DNA from: Deltaproteobacteria bacterium
Lineage (GTDB): Bacteria > Desulfobacterota > DSM-4660 > Desulfatiglandales > Desulfatiglandaceae
NCBI GenBank assembly: GCA_019310785.1
Contig: JAFDDR010000010.1
Span: 1 to 45,016 of the forward strand
Reading direction: 5' to 3'
DNA length: 45,016 nucleotides
Shown here one piece after another: positions 17,467 to 27,060 of the stretch. A program made the position numbers and the translations under genes. Position 1 is the stretch's first letter. Each line of letters starts with the position of its first letter. Below the pieces are notes generated by a model. It did no database searches and was not told the DNA's origin. It worked only from the letters and a program-made list of their open reading frames with translations.

Positions 17467-18914
17467 TGCACCTAAGGATCATCACACGGTTTATTGCCAT
17501 ACTGTCATTTTTCCTTGGCCTGTCCATGGCAGGGCCTCTGCTGGTTTCTCTCATATATAAAGATACAAGCGCCCATGCATTATTTCTTTCCATGTGCATT
17601 ACAACCTCCATCAGCATCATCCTGTTTATCGGCACAAGGACCGGCCATGATGTCCACCTCACCCACCGAGACGGGGTCATGGTTGTCACGCTTGGATGGG
17701 TAATGGCAGGGTTGTTCGGTACCCTCCCTTATCTTCTTTCGGGCACCATACCCGACTTCACCAATGCATATTTTGAATCCATATCGGGCTTCACAACCAC
17801 AGGGGCCTCGATCTTGAACAATATCGAGGGACTGCCAGAGGGCATTCTCCTCTGGAGGAGTCTGACCCAGTGGCTTGGAGGAATGGGGATTATAGTCCTT
17901 TCCATTGCGATCCTCCCATTTTTGGGTATTGGAGGTATGCAGCTTTACAGGGCGGAAATCCCCAGTCCGGTGGTGGACAAACTTAAACCAAGAATCTCCG
18001 AGACGGCAAAGACACTGTGGAAGGTATATCTTCTCATAACTGCCGTTGAGGTTGTGTTGCTTGTTTTCGGCGGCATGTCCCTTTTCGATTCCGTGTGCCA
18101 TGCCTTTTGCACTATGCCCACGGGTGGTTTTTCAACAAAAAACGTTAGCATTGCGCATTTCAACAGCGCATACTTTGATGCAATATTTATCGTGTTCATG
18201 CTCTTAGCCGGTATCAACTTCTCCCTCCATTACAGGATGCTGAAAGGGGATTTTAGAGTATTCGGCAGGGACTCGGAATGCCGGGTGTTCCTACTCATGG
18301 CAGTAGCGTTTACCTTGATTGTCACGGTCAATATTTACGGGTCTGTATGTGGTTCTATTGCAGAGGCATTCCGGCAGGCCGCTTTTCATGTCAGTTCCAT
18401 CCTCACCACTACCGGTTTCGTTACGGCGGATTACGAGAAATGGCCGGCCTTATCCCAAATCATCCTGTTGGGCTGCATGTTCTTAGGCGGCATGGCCGGT
18501 TCCACGGGAGGCGGCATGAAGACCATGCGCATTATGCTGCTGATACGGCACGGATATACGGAAGTTTTTAGGATCATCCATCCACATGCGGTAACCGCTG
18601 TCAAATTGGGGGGAAAAGCAGTGCAGGCAGATATACTCAGCAGTATCTGGGGTTTTTTTGTCCTGTACATCGGCCTTTTTCTAATTGCCAGCCTGATTAT
18701 GGCATCACTGGGACTTGATATTATCTCTGCCTTTGCCTCTGTGGCAGCCTCCATCGGCAATATAGGCCCGGGCCTTGGCGTGGTTGGACCCGTCAAGAAT
18801 TTCTTTGGAATTCCTCTTGCCGGAAAATGGGTCCTGATTTTTTGTATGCTCCTTGGCAGGTTGGAGATCTATACAGTGATCGTATTAATGGCCCCTGCAT
18901 TCTGGCACAAGTAA
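17466..18914 (+). CDS. trkH: Trk potassium channel subunit TrkH
   Basis: The 482-residue membrane protein has the four pore-loop repeats of the K+ channel-like transporters: SISGFTTTGASI, AFCTMPTGGFSTKN, SSILTTTGFVTADYEKWP and SVAASIGNIGPGLG, each with the filter glycine. About ten to twelve hydrophobic segments surround them. It imports K+ (symport or channel mode) under TrkA control. The SLLGGMAGSTGGGMKT-like loop (here FLGGMAGSTGGGMKTMR) is intact. It is the second gene of trkAH, and no other gene follows on this strand for 330 bases. Confidence 0.96.
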   Translation: MHLRIITRFIAILSFFLGLSMAGPLLVSLIYKDTSAHALFLSMCITTSISIILFIGTRTGHDVHLTHRDGVMVVTLGWVMAGLFGTLPYLLSGTIPDFTNAYFESISGFTTTGASILNNIEGLPEGILLWRSLTQWLGGMGIIVLSIAILPFLGIGGMQLYRAEIPSPVVDKLKPRISETAKTLWKVYLLITAVEVVLLVFGGMSLFDSVCHAFCTMPTGGFSTKNVSIAHFNSAYFDAIFIVFMLLAGINFSLHYRMLKGDFRVFGRDSECRVFLLMAVAFTLIVTVNIYGSVCGSIAEAFRQAAFHVSSILTTTGFVTADYEKWPALSQIILLGCMFLGGMAGSTGGGMKTMRIMLLIRHGYTEVFRIIHPHAVTAVKLGGKAVQADILSSIWGFFVLYIGLFLIASLIMASLGLDIISAFASVAASIGNIGPGLGVVGPVKNFFGIPLAGKWVLIFCMLLGRLEIYTVIVLMAPAFWHK

Positions 18915-19241
18915 TAGGGGGGGGTCGGATCGAATTTTTTTCTTGATACATGATGTGAAATGGTTTAAGTTACATTACTCTTGTCCAAAACAGGTTTTGG
19001 TTTTAGACAGCGCTTTGCGTCAATAATCTTTTCAAGACATTCGACGAATAAAGTCACCCTTTTCTAAAGGAGGATTTAGGGAGATTTTCCCCGCCATGCT
19101 GGATAATACGAAATCCCCCCGACCCCCCTTTACAAAGGGGGGTGATTATGCCTTTAACTTGTAATGTTGGCTTTTTGACAGCAGCGAGATGAACTATTAC
19201 GTATTTTTCCCGGCAATAAACCCACAAAATGGAGGTGCGGG
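18915..19241. other. Intergenic gap with a GC-rich palindrome
   Basis: No gene is seen. CCCCCCTTT-AC-AAAGGGGGG at 19123-19142 is a near-perfect palindrome within the common 'aaatccccc...ctttacaaagggggg' interspersed repeat type. The right end holds the GGAGG of the next gene. A terminator for trkH is not evident. Confidence 0.5.
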
Positions 19242-20504
19242 ATGAAAAGTAACTTAAAATGGATTGTTTGCATAATGGTTATTATTGGCCTGTTTGCCTT
19301 ACCATTGATCATGGAAACGCCTGCCTTCGCGGACAAGCTCTCTGATACGATCCAACAGGCCGTCGGAGATGGAAAGATTGATAGTAAGGCCGAACCCGGT
19401 TTCTTAAGTATTCCCGGAGCCCCCGGTGTCAACTATATCCTGGGATTTCTATGGGCTATATGGGTCGGGTGGATCTTTTCCACCGTAGGCGCCTTTGGCG
19501 GTATCATGGCCGGGGTGGGCCACATAACCATTTTCGGACTGGGCGACTATGCCAAGGGGTTTGGCAAAGGTTACCCTCTCAACAAGCTTGTCACAGACTC
19601 CATCCGAGTCTCCAACCAGTGGCTGGTCGGGCTGAGCGGCCTGATCTCCAGCACAAACTACTACCGCATGGGCCGGCTCGTGGCTCCTTTGGGCATGTGT
19701 CTTGCCATCGGCGGGGTGGGCGGTTCATGGCTTATCCCCGACCTGACCGCAGGGAAGATCAGCCTCAAGGCATATATCGGCTACTTTGGAATAGCAGTTC
19801 TTGCTCTCGGTATTATTCTTCTCCGCGAAACCACGGCAGCCGGCCAGGCCAAGAGGAAGAAGGCCAAGGAGGCCGCGGCCGCTTTTGAAAAACAGGCCAA
19901 AGAGGGCGGCGACACCAGGCAGGGTGTCAAGGTCCTTGAGGGAAGCTGGGTCATGATGTCCATTGCATTAGGCGTTGTGGTGGCCAGCGCCCTGTGGGCC
20001 AACCTGGCCGGGGGCGCAAAGTGGGTGGCGTACATCCTGGCCCTTGTAGGCTGGGGGCTGACCTTTTTTGTTGGAACGATCCGCTTTACATTCTTCGGGG
20101 TTGAGTTCAAGTTTAAGGCATTTGTCCCCATGTTAGGCGGCATCTTTATAGCTGCCTTAGCCTCTTTTCTGGGCGTGGGAGGCGGCTTCCTTTACGTTCC
20201 ATTCCTGACCTCCGTGGCGGGCCTCCCCATGTTCTTAGTGGCCGGGACAAGCGGGCTGGTAGTTCTTGTGGGGATGATAGTTTCCATCTTCAGCTATATG
20301 GTGGGCAAGGGTGTGCCCGTGCAATGGGGCTTTATCGGGGCCGAACTTCTCGGTATTTTTGTCGGCTCCATGATCGGACCGCGTACATCAAAGTATATCC
20401 CGGATATCTGGCTCAAGAGGCTCTTCGTGGTCCTTGCCTTTTACGTGGGCATTCGTTACATCACAAAAGGCTTTTTAGGGTTCAGTATCGTTCCACCCTT
20501 TTGA
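19242..20504 (+). CDS. TauE/SafE (TSUP) family membrane permease
   Basis: The 420 residues start with a hydrophobic signal-like segment (to about FADKLSD at 29-35). Two TSUP half-domains follow: the first after GFLWAIWVGWIFSTVGAFGGIMAGVGHI, the second with ALASFLGVGGGFLYVPFLTSVAGLPMF. The linker at 205-235 is charged and cytosolic-looking (KRKKAKEAAAAFEKQ). The family exports or imports sulfite, sulfonates, sulfoacetate or related anions; in sulfur-metabolising bacteria this longer form is common. GGAGG lies six bases before the ATG. A DUF106-like membrane protein lies 400 bases downstream on the same strand. The substrate is inferred only by family. Confidence 0.88.
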   Translation: MKSNLKWIVCIMVIIGLFALPLIMETPAFADKLSDTIQQAVGDGKIDSKAEPGFLSIPGAPGVNYILGFLWAIWVGWIFSTVGAFGGIMAGVGHITIFGLGDYAKGFGKGYPLNKLVTDSIRVSNQWLVGLSGLISSTNYYRMGRLVAPLGMCLAIGGVGGSWLIPDLTAGKISLKAYIGYFGIAVLALGIILLRETTAAGQAKRKKAKEAAAAFEKQAKEGGDTRQGVKVLEGSWVMMSIALGVVVASALWANLAGGAKWVAYILALVGWGLTFFVGTIRFTFFGVEFKFKAFVPMLGGIFIAALASFLGVGGGFLYVPFLTSVAGLPMFLVAGTSGLVVLVGMIVSIFSYMVGKGVPVQWGFIGAELLGIFVGSMIGPRTSKYIPDIWLKRLFVVLAFYVGIRYITKGFLGFSIVPPF

Positions 20505-20522
20505 TTTGGGCCTGATCTTTCT

Positions 20523-20566
20523 GTGGGGGACAGACCCGCCTGCCGTCCTGCGGGCAGTGCCCCCAC
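20523..20566. terminator. Hairpin downstream of the TSUP permease
   Basis: GTGGGGG (20523-20529) pairs with CCCCCAC (20560-20566), with an inner stem CTGCC/GGCAG. It starts about 18 bases after the stop codon. No U tract follows, so it may be a transcript-stabilising hairpin or a repeat palindrome rather than a terminator. Confidence 0.45.
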
Positions 20567-20608
20567 GCTACAAATGTACATATGACCCTGTTTAGCGTGC
20601 CCCCTCTG

Positions 20609-20890
20609 CCTTGGATTGTTGTGTCTAAAAGTACAAATTCCAAGCACCAAATTACAAATCTCAAATTCCAATATTCAATGACCAAAACTTTCCAGGACAA
20701 GACATTGTTTGGATTTTCGAATTTTGGTCATTGGAATTTGTCCTTCGACTTCGCTCAGGATGGTGAGCCTGTCGAACCATTCGATATTTGGGATTTGATA
20801 TTTGGAATTTCAATAAGTCAATGAAACTCCAACAAAGCAAATCCCCTCTGGGGATAACCAAAGTCTGGTCCTCTGGGCCAGAATGTTTAT
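20609..20890 (+). repeat. Interspersed repeat copy A
   Basis: About 280 bases from TTGGATTGTTGTGTC to GGGCCAGAATGTTT. It contains CAAATTCCAA-type tracts at both ends and the 39-bp core at 20740-20778 (starts GTCCTTCGACTTCGC, ends TGAGCCTGTCGAACC). The same core is exact in copies B, C and D. It fills the gap between the TSUP permease and the DUF106-like gene and is not coding. Confidence 0.85.
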
Positions 20891-20905
20891 TGAGGTTTCA
20901 CCACA

Positions 20906-21418
20906 ATGGACTTTTTTGCATGGCTGATGGAGTTGGTAGATGCCTTTCTGATTGCTCCTTACCGCTGGCCTCGAGATCCTGTTTTGGGCTGGTGGCTGGG
21001 AACCTTCATCCTGGCCTTGTGGTCCACCATCTTAGGTGAAATAACCTTGGCCATAGCCTTTCGGGTCAACCGGTCTCATGTTACAAAAACGACGAGGGAA
21101 ATGACGGAATACCATGACCGGTCCATGAATGCACTCAAAGCCGGCGATAAGGGGGCTTACAAGGCGATCAACAAGCTGGCCAACGAGGCATTCGGCAAGA
21201 CCTTTTTCTTGCAGATCGCAATGGCGTCTGCTTCACTGTGGCCGGTTGCATGCGCATTGGGATGGATGCAGACCCGGTTCTCCAATATCCGGTTTCCCCT
21301 TCCTTTTGATCTGCCGCTGCTTGGCGAAACCGCCGGCTACCCATTTATCTTTATTCCTCTTTATATACTTACAAGAATATTTTTCGGAAAAGTCAAAAAA
21401 CTTCTCCGTACTTCATAA
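20906..21418 (+). CDS. DUF106-like (EMC3/YidC-superfamily-like) membrane protein
   Basis: The 170-residue protein has a hydrophobic segment at about 25-50 (GWWLGTFILALWSTILGEITLAIAF), a long polar coiled stretch (TKTTREMTEYHDRSMNALKAGDKGAYKAINKLANEAFGK), and two further hydrophobic segments (about 95-120 and 140-158). This helix-hairpin-helix-helix arrangement resembles DUF106 proteins, distant relatives of EMC3 and YidC insertases. The start is ATG with GAGG about ten bases upstream. It follows the TSUP permease on the same strand, separated by a repeat copy. A role with that permease is a guess. Confidence 0.6.
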   Translation: MDFFAWLMELVDAFLIAPYRWPRDPVLGWWLGTFILALWSTILGEITLAIAFRVNRSHVTKTTREMTEYHDRSMNALKAGDKGAYKAINKLANEAFGKTFFLQIAMASASLWPVACALGWMQTRFSNIRFPLPFDLPLLGETAGYPFIFIPLYILTRIFFGKVKKLLRTS

Positions 21419-21451
21419 AGGTTGGATAAAGGTCGCCAAAATGAAATGCTT

Positions 21452-23272
21452 CTAATCCCCTGAAGCCGAAAATTTCTTCAATTGCTTTTCATAATACCCT
21501 CTGTTCTCTTTCGCCACTGCAATGGCTTCTTCAATAGTCTTTATGGCCTCCGGGATAAAACCGTTTGCATAGTACGCCTCTGCCAATGTATCTAAAAACA
21601 CGGAAGACCGCTCTAAAAGTACTGCCTTTTTTGCAAGAATAAGGGAACGCTTTTTATCTCTAAGTCCCTCATCAGGGACAGTAACCAGGAGCCAGGCTAA
21701 GTTATTCAATGACTCGGGCTGGTCCGGGTCCAGAGAAATTATCCTCTTATAAGTTTCAATGGCATTTTCATATTTCTCCGTCTGGTGATAAATCATTGCC
21801 AGGGTCTGGTAAAGGGCCACGTTTCCGGGCTTTTTCAGAATCTCTTGCTTCACGGCCTTTTCAAAGAACGAATAATTCAAATGTCTTTTTATGGGGCCAA
21901 AATTCAACGAGTACCCCAGGCCTCCTATACAAATCAAATAAACTAAGAAGGAAACAGCCACGAACCGGTTGTGGCGTTTTATCAGACCAGGGTCCTTAAT
22001 GGCACGCCAGAGGGTGTCTACCCTTTCTCTTATACTGAAGTGGTGCCAGCTTGGAAGGTCCCTGATCTTTCCGCTTAAAAGGGCAATCCTTTCCAGTGCA
22101 CTAATGGCAGGCATGGGAGTTCCCATGGTCACTGCCGAATAGAGATCGGCCTGGCGTTCAAAATTGCGCATGAAAAATCCCATAATATAACGGAAGTAGA
22201 CAAACAGGGACAGCAGCATGGGAAGGGATAAAACCAGATAGAACAGGCTGATGGTTTTGGAGTCTGTGTCTGAAATCATGCTTATAAAAAGGGGATGTGC
22301 ATATATTAAGTAAAGAAAGACGTCGAACAATCCAAAAGAAATGACCATAAAGCCCACAAAAAAGAGGATGTAAAAATATAGATGCCGGTATTTTGCGTGC
22401 CCCATCTCATGGGCCAGCACCGCTTTTAGCTCTTCTAATGACAGGACCTCCAGAAGAGAATCGGTAACAAGGATGTAACGATACCTGGACACAATACCCA
22501 TGATCCCGGCAGTCATCATTCTCCCCTCAAAAATCGGCCAGTTCAACAGATCCCGGTACTTGAAACCTTTCTCACGGAGGAATGCCTCCAGATCCCTGCC
22601 CTTTTCCGATGCCTTGAGCGGCGTACATCCCCAAAAATAACGGATAAATCCCGGAAGAAAAACCATCAGGAGGGTCAAAAATGTGGCAAAAAAAATAATC
22701 TGTCCCCCGGTTGTGTTAAGGAAACTGCCGGGCCCGGCCCATGGACTGAGGGCAACAACGTCATACACCAATGATAAAACGATCCAGGGGAAGAGAATGG
22801 GAAGATTGAATTTGATATTGGACCGGACAAAAGACTCTCTTGTGATTCCCGGTTTGAATATGGCCTGGTAGGCCGGATAAGCGAAATACCAGATCGTGGC
22901 CAGATAGAACATGAACAGAGAAAGGGCGAGTATGCCCTGCAGGACAGAAAACCTTTCAAAACCCGGAATTGACTCAAGCCAGTATTTCAGGTTAAGGAGG
23001 TAAGTGGCCAAGGCAAACAGAAATATGGCTAAGACTGAAAGCCTGACAGTCAGCCGCTGGTACTGGCCGGTCACACCGCCATCATCAGGTATGCCGTTAT
23101 GAAACCGTTTCTGAATGGAGCCGAATCCCCACCGGCAATAACCTGCAAAGACCAGCCATGACAGGAAAAGTATAATGATGGTTAAGGGAAGAGAGTTTGC
23201 AGGAGTGTTGCCGGGATGGTTTATATTAAAAATAAGGAGGACAACAATGAAATAGATAATATTGTTGAACAT
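21452..23272 (-). CDS. M48-family membrane metalloprotease with C-terminal TPRs
   Basis: The 606-residue protein has multiple hydrophobic segments in its first 210 residues. The zinc-protease site H288-E-M-G-H292 lies in VLAHEMGHAKYRH, with the third ligand E372 in NFERQADLYSA, all as in HtpX/Ste24-type M48 peptidases. Two more membrane segments follow the site. Residues from about 470 to 600 form tetratricopeptide repeats (QTLAMIYHQTEKYENAIETY, LDTLAEAYYANGFIPEAIKT). It likely degrades or processes membrane or envelope proteins, with TPRs recruiting partners. It lies 56 bases after RNase G on the same strand. Confidence 0.88.
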   Translation of the reverse strand: MFNNIIYFIVVLLIFNINHPGNTPANSLPLTIIILFLSWLVFAGYCRWGFGSIQKRFHNGIPDDGGVTGQYQRLTVRLSVLAIFLFALATYLLNLKYWLESIPGFERFSVLQGILALSLFMFYLATIWYFAYPAYQAIFKPGITRESFVRSNIKFNLPILFPWIVLSLVYDVVALSPWAGPGSFLNTTGGQIIFFATFLTLLMVFLPGFIRYFWGCTPLKASEKGRDLEAFLREKGFKYRDLLNWPIFEGRMMTAGIMGIVSRYRYILVTDSLLEVLSLEELKAVLAHEMGHAKYRHLYFYILFFVGFMVISFGLFDVFLYLIYAHPLFISMISDTDSKTISLFYLVLSLPMLLSLFVYFRYIMGFFMRNFERQADLYSAVTMGTPMPAISALERIALLSGKIRDLPSWHHFSIRERVDTLWRAIKDPGLIKRHNRFVAVSFLVYLICIGGLGYSLNFGPIKRHLNYSFFEKAVKQEILKKPGNVALYQTLAMIYHQTEKYENAIETYKRIISLDPDQPESLNNLAWLLVTVPDEGLRDKKRSLILAKKAVLLERSSVFLDTLAEAYYANGFIPEAIKTIEEAIAVAKENRGYYEKQLKKFSASGD

Positions 23273-23328
23273 CAGAATCAGTCAACTAATTGATTTGTAT
23301 ACTGCTTAGTTTGGAAATTAGTCATTTT

Positions 23329-24816
23329 TCAGCCGCCATTTTCTTTTAAAAACTCGAGTTTTCCGTCTCCCGGGGCAAGCGTCGGGTCACCCTTAATATC
23401 AATATCTACATTATAACGGGATTCAAGCTCGGCAAGTTCCTTTCGTTTCTTATTCTGGAGATACGTTGCTACCTCGGGGGGAAGGACCCCCTTAACACGT
23501 GTAACACCCTTTTTTGAGACACCCATCCAGATCCTGCGCAGGTGTGATACAGAGGCCGATTCCACGGACAGGACAAGGCCCCGGCCCCGGCAGTAATGAC
23601 ATGTCTGGTAAGACCTGGACTCTATGGACGGTCTCAACCGCTGTCGCGATAGCTCAAGAAGGCCAAATTTGGATATACTGGAAATATTTATCTTGGCCCG
23701 GTCCGCTTTTGCTCCCTCGCGCACCTGCTTCTCCACTTCCCTGATATGTTTCCTGTCTTTCATATCGATAAAGTCAATCACCACAAGCCCGCCCATATCT
23801 CTTAAACGAAGCTGTCGTGCGATCTCAGATGCAGCCTCTATATTTGTATTAAAGGCCGTGCCTTCAACATTCTTTCCGGTCTTGCCGCGTCCCGAGTTTA
23901 CATCAATGGCTATCAGGGCCTCGGTCGGGTCTATGACAATGGAACCGCCCGACTTGAGTGGCACCCTGTTTCTGTAAATGGTTTCAATCTGTTTCTCGAT
24001 CTCGTATTGGGCAAAAATGGGACGCTTTTCCTTATGCAGTTTGACCAACCTCTGATGCCTGGGAGAGATGATTTTCATATAGTTTTTTACTTTGGAAATG
24101 GTCTCCTTGTCATCCACGAGGACCTCTGTGATCTCGCTGGTAAAGTAGTCCCTAAGGGTCCGAAGGCAAACATCCTGTTCCTTGTGAACAAGAGAGAGAG
24201 GGGGGGCCTTTTTCACCTCTTTCTTGATATTTTTCCACATCCTCAAAAGTCGGTTGAGGTCACGGGACAGGTCTTTCTTGCTTTTTTTCAAGGCAGAGGT
24301 CCTGACGATATACCCAATGTCGTCCGGGATTTTCAACTGGCTCATAACGGACTTGAGCCGTTGTCTTTCCTCCTCGTCTTCTATCTGCCTTGATATTCCA
24401 CCTTTACTTCCCGGCATCAACACGAGATAACGGCTGGCAAAGGAAAGGTAAGTGGTCAACTGGGCCCCCTTTCGTCCCCCCATCTCTTTTGTTATCTGAA
24501 CAAGTAGTTCCTGCCCTTTCTTTAAGCTCTTTTCGATACGAGGGAGAGGCTTGTCCTTTCCCCGGTCACGTTTGTCGAGATAATATTCCGGATGGATATC
24601 GTTTGCCGACAAGAAACCGTTTTTGTCACTTCCAAAATTTACAAAGCATGCTTGTAGGCTGGGTTCTATCCGTTCCACAAGCCCTTTGTAAATATTCCCC
24701 ACTTTTTGCTCTGCCGCGGCGGTTTCAATGTAAAAGCCATCCAATAACCCGTCTTTAATCAGAGCTACCCTGTATTCTTCTGCCTCCACGGCATTGATAA
24801 GCATTTTTGTTGCCAT
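23329..24816 (-). CDS. rng: Ribonuclease G/E family endoribonuclease
   Basis: The 495-residue size fits RNase G rather than RNase E. An S1 domain occupies about residues 37-125 (GNIYKGLVERIEPSLQACFVNFG ... GFLSANDI). The DNase I-like catalytic core has the metal-binding AIDVNSGR and GGLVVIDFIDM, and the zinc-link CHYCRGRG (two CxxC-like cysteines) follows. Family members cut single-stranded AU-rich RNA and process 16S rRNA 5' ends. The start is ATG at 24816 or 24804. There is no long RNase E-like scaffold tail. Confidence 0.95.
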   Translation of the reverse strand: MATKMLINAVEAEEYRVALIKDGLLDGFYIETAAAEQKVGNIYKGLVERIEPSLQACFVNFGSDKNGFLSANDIHPEYYLDKRDRGKDKPLPRIEKSLKKGQELLVQITKEMGGRKGAQLTTYLSFASRYLVLMPGSKGGISRQIEDEEERQRLKSVMSQLKIPDDIGYIVRTSALKKSKKDLSRDLNRLLRMWKNIKKEVKKAPPLSLVHKEQDVCLRTLRDYFTSEITEVLVDDKETISKVKNYMKIISPRHQRLVKLHKEKRPIFAQYEIEKQIETIYRNRVPLKSGGSIVIDPTEALIAIDVNSGRGKTGKNVEGTAFNTNIEAASEIARQLRLRDMGGLVVIDFIDMKDRKHIREVEKQVREGAKADRAKINISSISKFGLLELSRQRLRPSIESRSYQTCHYCRGRGLVLSVESASVSHLRRIWMGVSKKGVTRVKGVLPPEVATYLQNKKRKELAELESRYNVDIDIKGDPTLAPGDGKLEFLKENGG

Positions 24817-24900
24817 AGCTAATCCTTGCTCCCATCATTTATTTTAATCCGGAAAACCCGGTCCTCCCCCGCATTGCGGGAGTCAGAGTCAGTGGGCTTT

Positions 24901-25348
24901 GCCTTGGATTTTTGTGTATAAAAATACAAAGTCCAAGCATCAAATTACAAACAAATCTCAAATTCCAATATTCAATGACCAAACCCGGATTAACAAACAA
25001 ACATCCAACGTCCAACGTCGAATTAGGATACGCCTTCGGCGTTTCAATTTTATTAGAAAAGCGGAGCGAAGCGACACCCACATTCGATGTTCGATCCGCC
25101 GGAGGCGGACAAGTGCTTGCTCGCCTGTGGCGGGTTGAGCGTTCGATGCTCGACGTTCATCTTTTTTCTGTTTGATATTTCACATTTTGGTCATTGAAAT
25201 TTGTCCTTCGACTTCGCTCAGGATGGTGAGCCTGTCGAACCATTTGATATTTGGGATTTGATATTTGGAATTTCAATAAGTCAATGAAACTCCGACAAAG
25301 CAAATCCCCTCCGGGGATAACCAAAAACTGGTCTCTGGGCCAGGATTT
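24901..25348 (+). repeat. Interspersed repeat copy B, with internal insertion
   Basis: This copy parallels copy A at both ends and has the 39-bp core at 25203-25241. Between the shared ACCAAA and TTTTGGTCATT flanks it carries about 200 bases (24984-25183) in place of roughly 35 bases in copy A. That insert is rich in nested palindromes (AACGTCGAA/TTCGA, CCGCCGGAGGCGG, CGCCTTCGGCG). The right end touches the stop codon of the dehydratase-like gene. It is inverted relative to copy C across that gene. Confidence 0.8.
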
Positions 25349-26701
25349 TTACTTTCTTCCGCCTTTGCGTTTGAAATGCTGATGTGCCTGGTACATGAAG
25401 GTTCTTATGGACGCCTCCCTTCCGGGCTGGGTACTCGAATCATAGGGAGTATCCAGATACGGAATCCCGAGTTCGTTCATAAGAGGTTTTACAATGGCTG
25501 AAGTAATAGTGCTTGGCATGCAGGTAAAAGGATAAACATTTACCACGCCGTTAAACTCATCCCTGGCATATTGCACGATCCCCGGGATGCTCAAACATGC
25601 CTCTGTGCCCACGTCAAAAGAAAACAGGTCCTCTTTCTTTATTATATCTTCAAGATGGCCGACCTTGTGGTCTTCCTGCAGGTCAATCAGCGATCTCACG
25701 CGCTTGTAAACCTGCTTCTGCCTGCGTTGCTGATAAAGAAGCTCCACACCGAAACCAAGCATCTTTTTCAGATGTTCCCTCGCAGGGCCAAAACGAAACT
25801 GTTTCAGGTTCAACCGGAAACCTATCTTAGCATCTCTCAACCCGTCATAGGTAGTGTAATTCACCCATTCGGAAATAGAGGCATTCACCACCTCGGCCCC
25901 GTATTTTTCCAGGACCTTTATCACATCCTGATTGGCGTGCACGTGGGTCCGCAAATAGATCTCTCCTACAATTCCGATCCTGGGCTTGGGAGGAATCCCG
26001 GGATCAATAATTGTCTTTCCCTCCTCAATGATGTCTTCCAATTTGTCAAGGATCTTCTCAAATTGCTTATCGGAACCATAGGTTTTGAATGTATCTTCCA
26101 TTACATGCATCGATTTTTCAATAAATTCATCCGTCATCCCTGGTTCCTTCTCATAGGGCCTTATCTTCCAGAGAAGCCGGTCAAGGATATCAGCCACCAC
26201 TACGGAAAAATAGGCGGCCTTCCTGAGATCCCTTACCCGTTCCTTCTCAATTATACCGGCTAAGGAATATCCATCCTCGGTGGTAAGCGAACCTATTTTC
26301 AATCTGCCCAGGTCGCCAAATGAATCCAGGACAATCCGCTGGTATTTGTTGTACATTCCGAAACGGCACGGGCCATCTGCTTCGGGCATAAAATACACAT
26401 AGTTTTCAGGATTGAAGTCGTCACCCAGCCTTTCCCTTTCCTTTTGCATATAATACAATATATCTCCCGTAGTAATCTGACAGGGATAGCATTCCTTGCC
26501 GGAAGTATATTCCTGTCCCAGATCAAGACCCTTGCAGGTGTCCATGACCTTTGCGTGGATACCAAATCCCCGGAATGTAGCCGCAAGGAGATGTGCCCCG
26601 ATCCTGTTCATCTCGGGGATCAGGAATGTCTTCTCCCTGAGATTGAAACGGCCTACGCTATCTTTCAGTGATTGAAAATTTATTACCTTGTCTGATTCCA
26701 T
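25349..26701 (-). CDS. 2-hydroxyacyl-CoA dehydratase (HgdB/BcrC)-like subunit
   Basis: The 450-residue protein belongs to the family that includes 2-hydroxyglutaryl-CoA dehydratase and benzoyl-CoA reductase subunits. Landmarks are YTSGKECYPCQITTGDIL, a PEADGPCRFGMYNKYQRIV segment, PRIGIVGEIYLRTHVHANQDVI, and GTEACLSIPGIVQYARDEFNG followed by YPFTCMPSTIT. The conserved cysteines would bind a [4Fe-4S] cluster. I use ATG 26701 (GAGTG about eight bases upstream) over a GTG three codons earlier. It lies downstream of the activase gene, separated by repeat copy C. Relatives of both genes occur as one long polypeptide of about 1,400 residues, so this may be the split C-terminal part. The substrate is unknown. 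Confidence 0.83.
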   Translation of the reverse strand: MESDKVINFQSLKDSVGRFNLREKTFLIPEMNRIGAHLLAATFRGFGIHAKVMDTCKGLDLGQEYTSGKECYPCQITTGDILYYMQKERERLGDDFNPENYVYFMPEADGPCRFGMYNKYQRIVLDSFGDLGRLKIGSLTTEDGYSLAGIIEKERVRDLRKAAYFSVVVADILDRLLWKIRPYEKEPGMTDEFIEKSMHVMEDTFKTYGSDKQFEKILDKLEDIIEEGKTIIDPGIPPKPRIGIVGEIYLRTHVHANQDVIKVLEKYGAEVVNASISEWVNYTTYDGLRDAKIGFRLNLKQFRFGPAREHLKKMLGFGVELLYQQRRQKQVYKRVRSLIDLQEDHKVGHLEDIIKKEDLFSFDVGTEACLSIPGIVQYARDEFNGVVNVYPFTCMPSTITSAIVKPLMNELGIPYLDTPYDSSTQPGREASIRTFMYQAHQHFKRKGGRK

Positions 26702-26725
26702 GTTATACACTCAACTTACGCTGAA

Positions 26726-27005
26726 TAAAAATCCTGGCCCAGAGGGCCATGCTTTGGTTATCCCCGGAAGGGATTTGCTTTGTCGGAGTTTCATTGACTT
26801 ATTGAAATTCCAAATATCAAATCCCAAATATCAAATGGTTCGACAGGCTCACCATCCTGAGCGAAGTCGAAGGACAAATTCCAATAACCAAAATTCGAAA
26901 ATCCAAACGATGTCTTGTCCTGGAAGGTTTTGGTCATTGAATATTGAAATTTGAGATTTATTTGAAATTTGGTGCTTGTAATTTGTATTCTTAAACACAA
27001 AAATC
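26726..27005 (-). repeat. Interspersed repeat copy C (inverted to B)
   Basis: About 280 bases, the reverse complement of copies A and B. The 39-bp core is exact at 26837-26875, and the inner segment resembles copy A's short version (CCAGGACAAGACAT on the opposite strand). It separates the activase and dehydratase-like genes inside an apparent operon. Together with B it makes inverted flanks of a single gene. Confidence 0.85.
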
Positions 27006-27060
27006 GACGTAGGGTCAGCCACCGTGCCGACCCAAAAGACGGAGGCAGTGTCCAGCCCTG

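Noticed and set aside
20582-20824. Short reading frames within repeat copies A-D
   Set aside because: They follow the repeat sequence, lack ribosome sites and encode low-complexity peptides.
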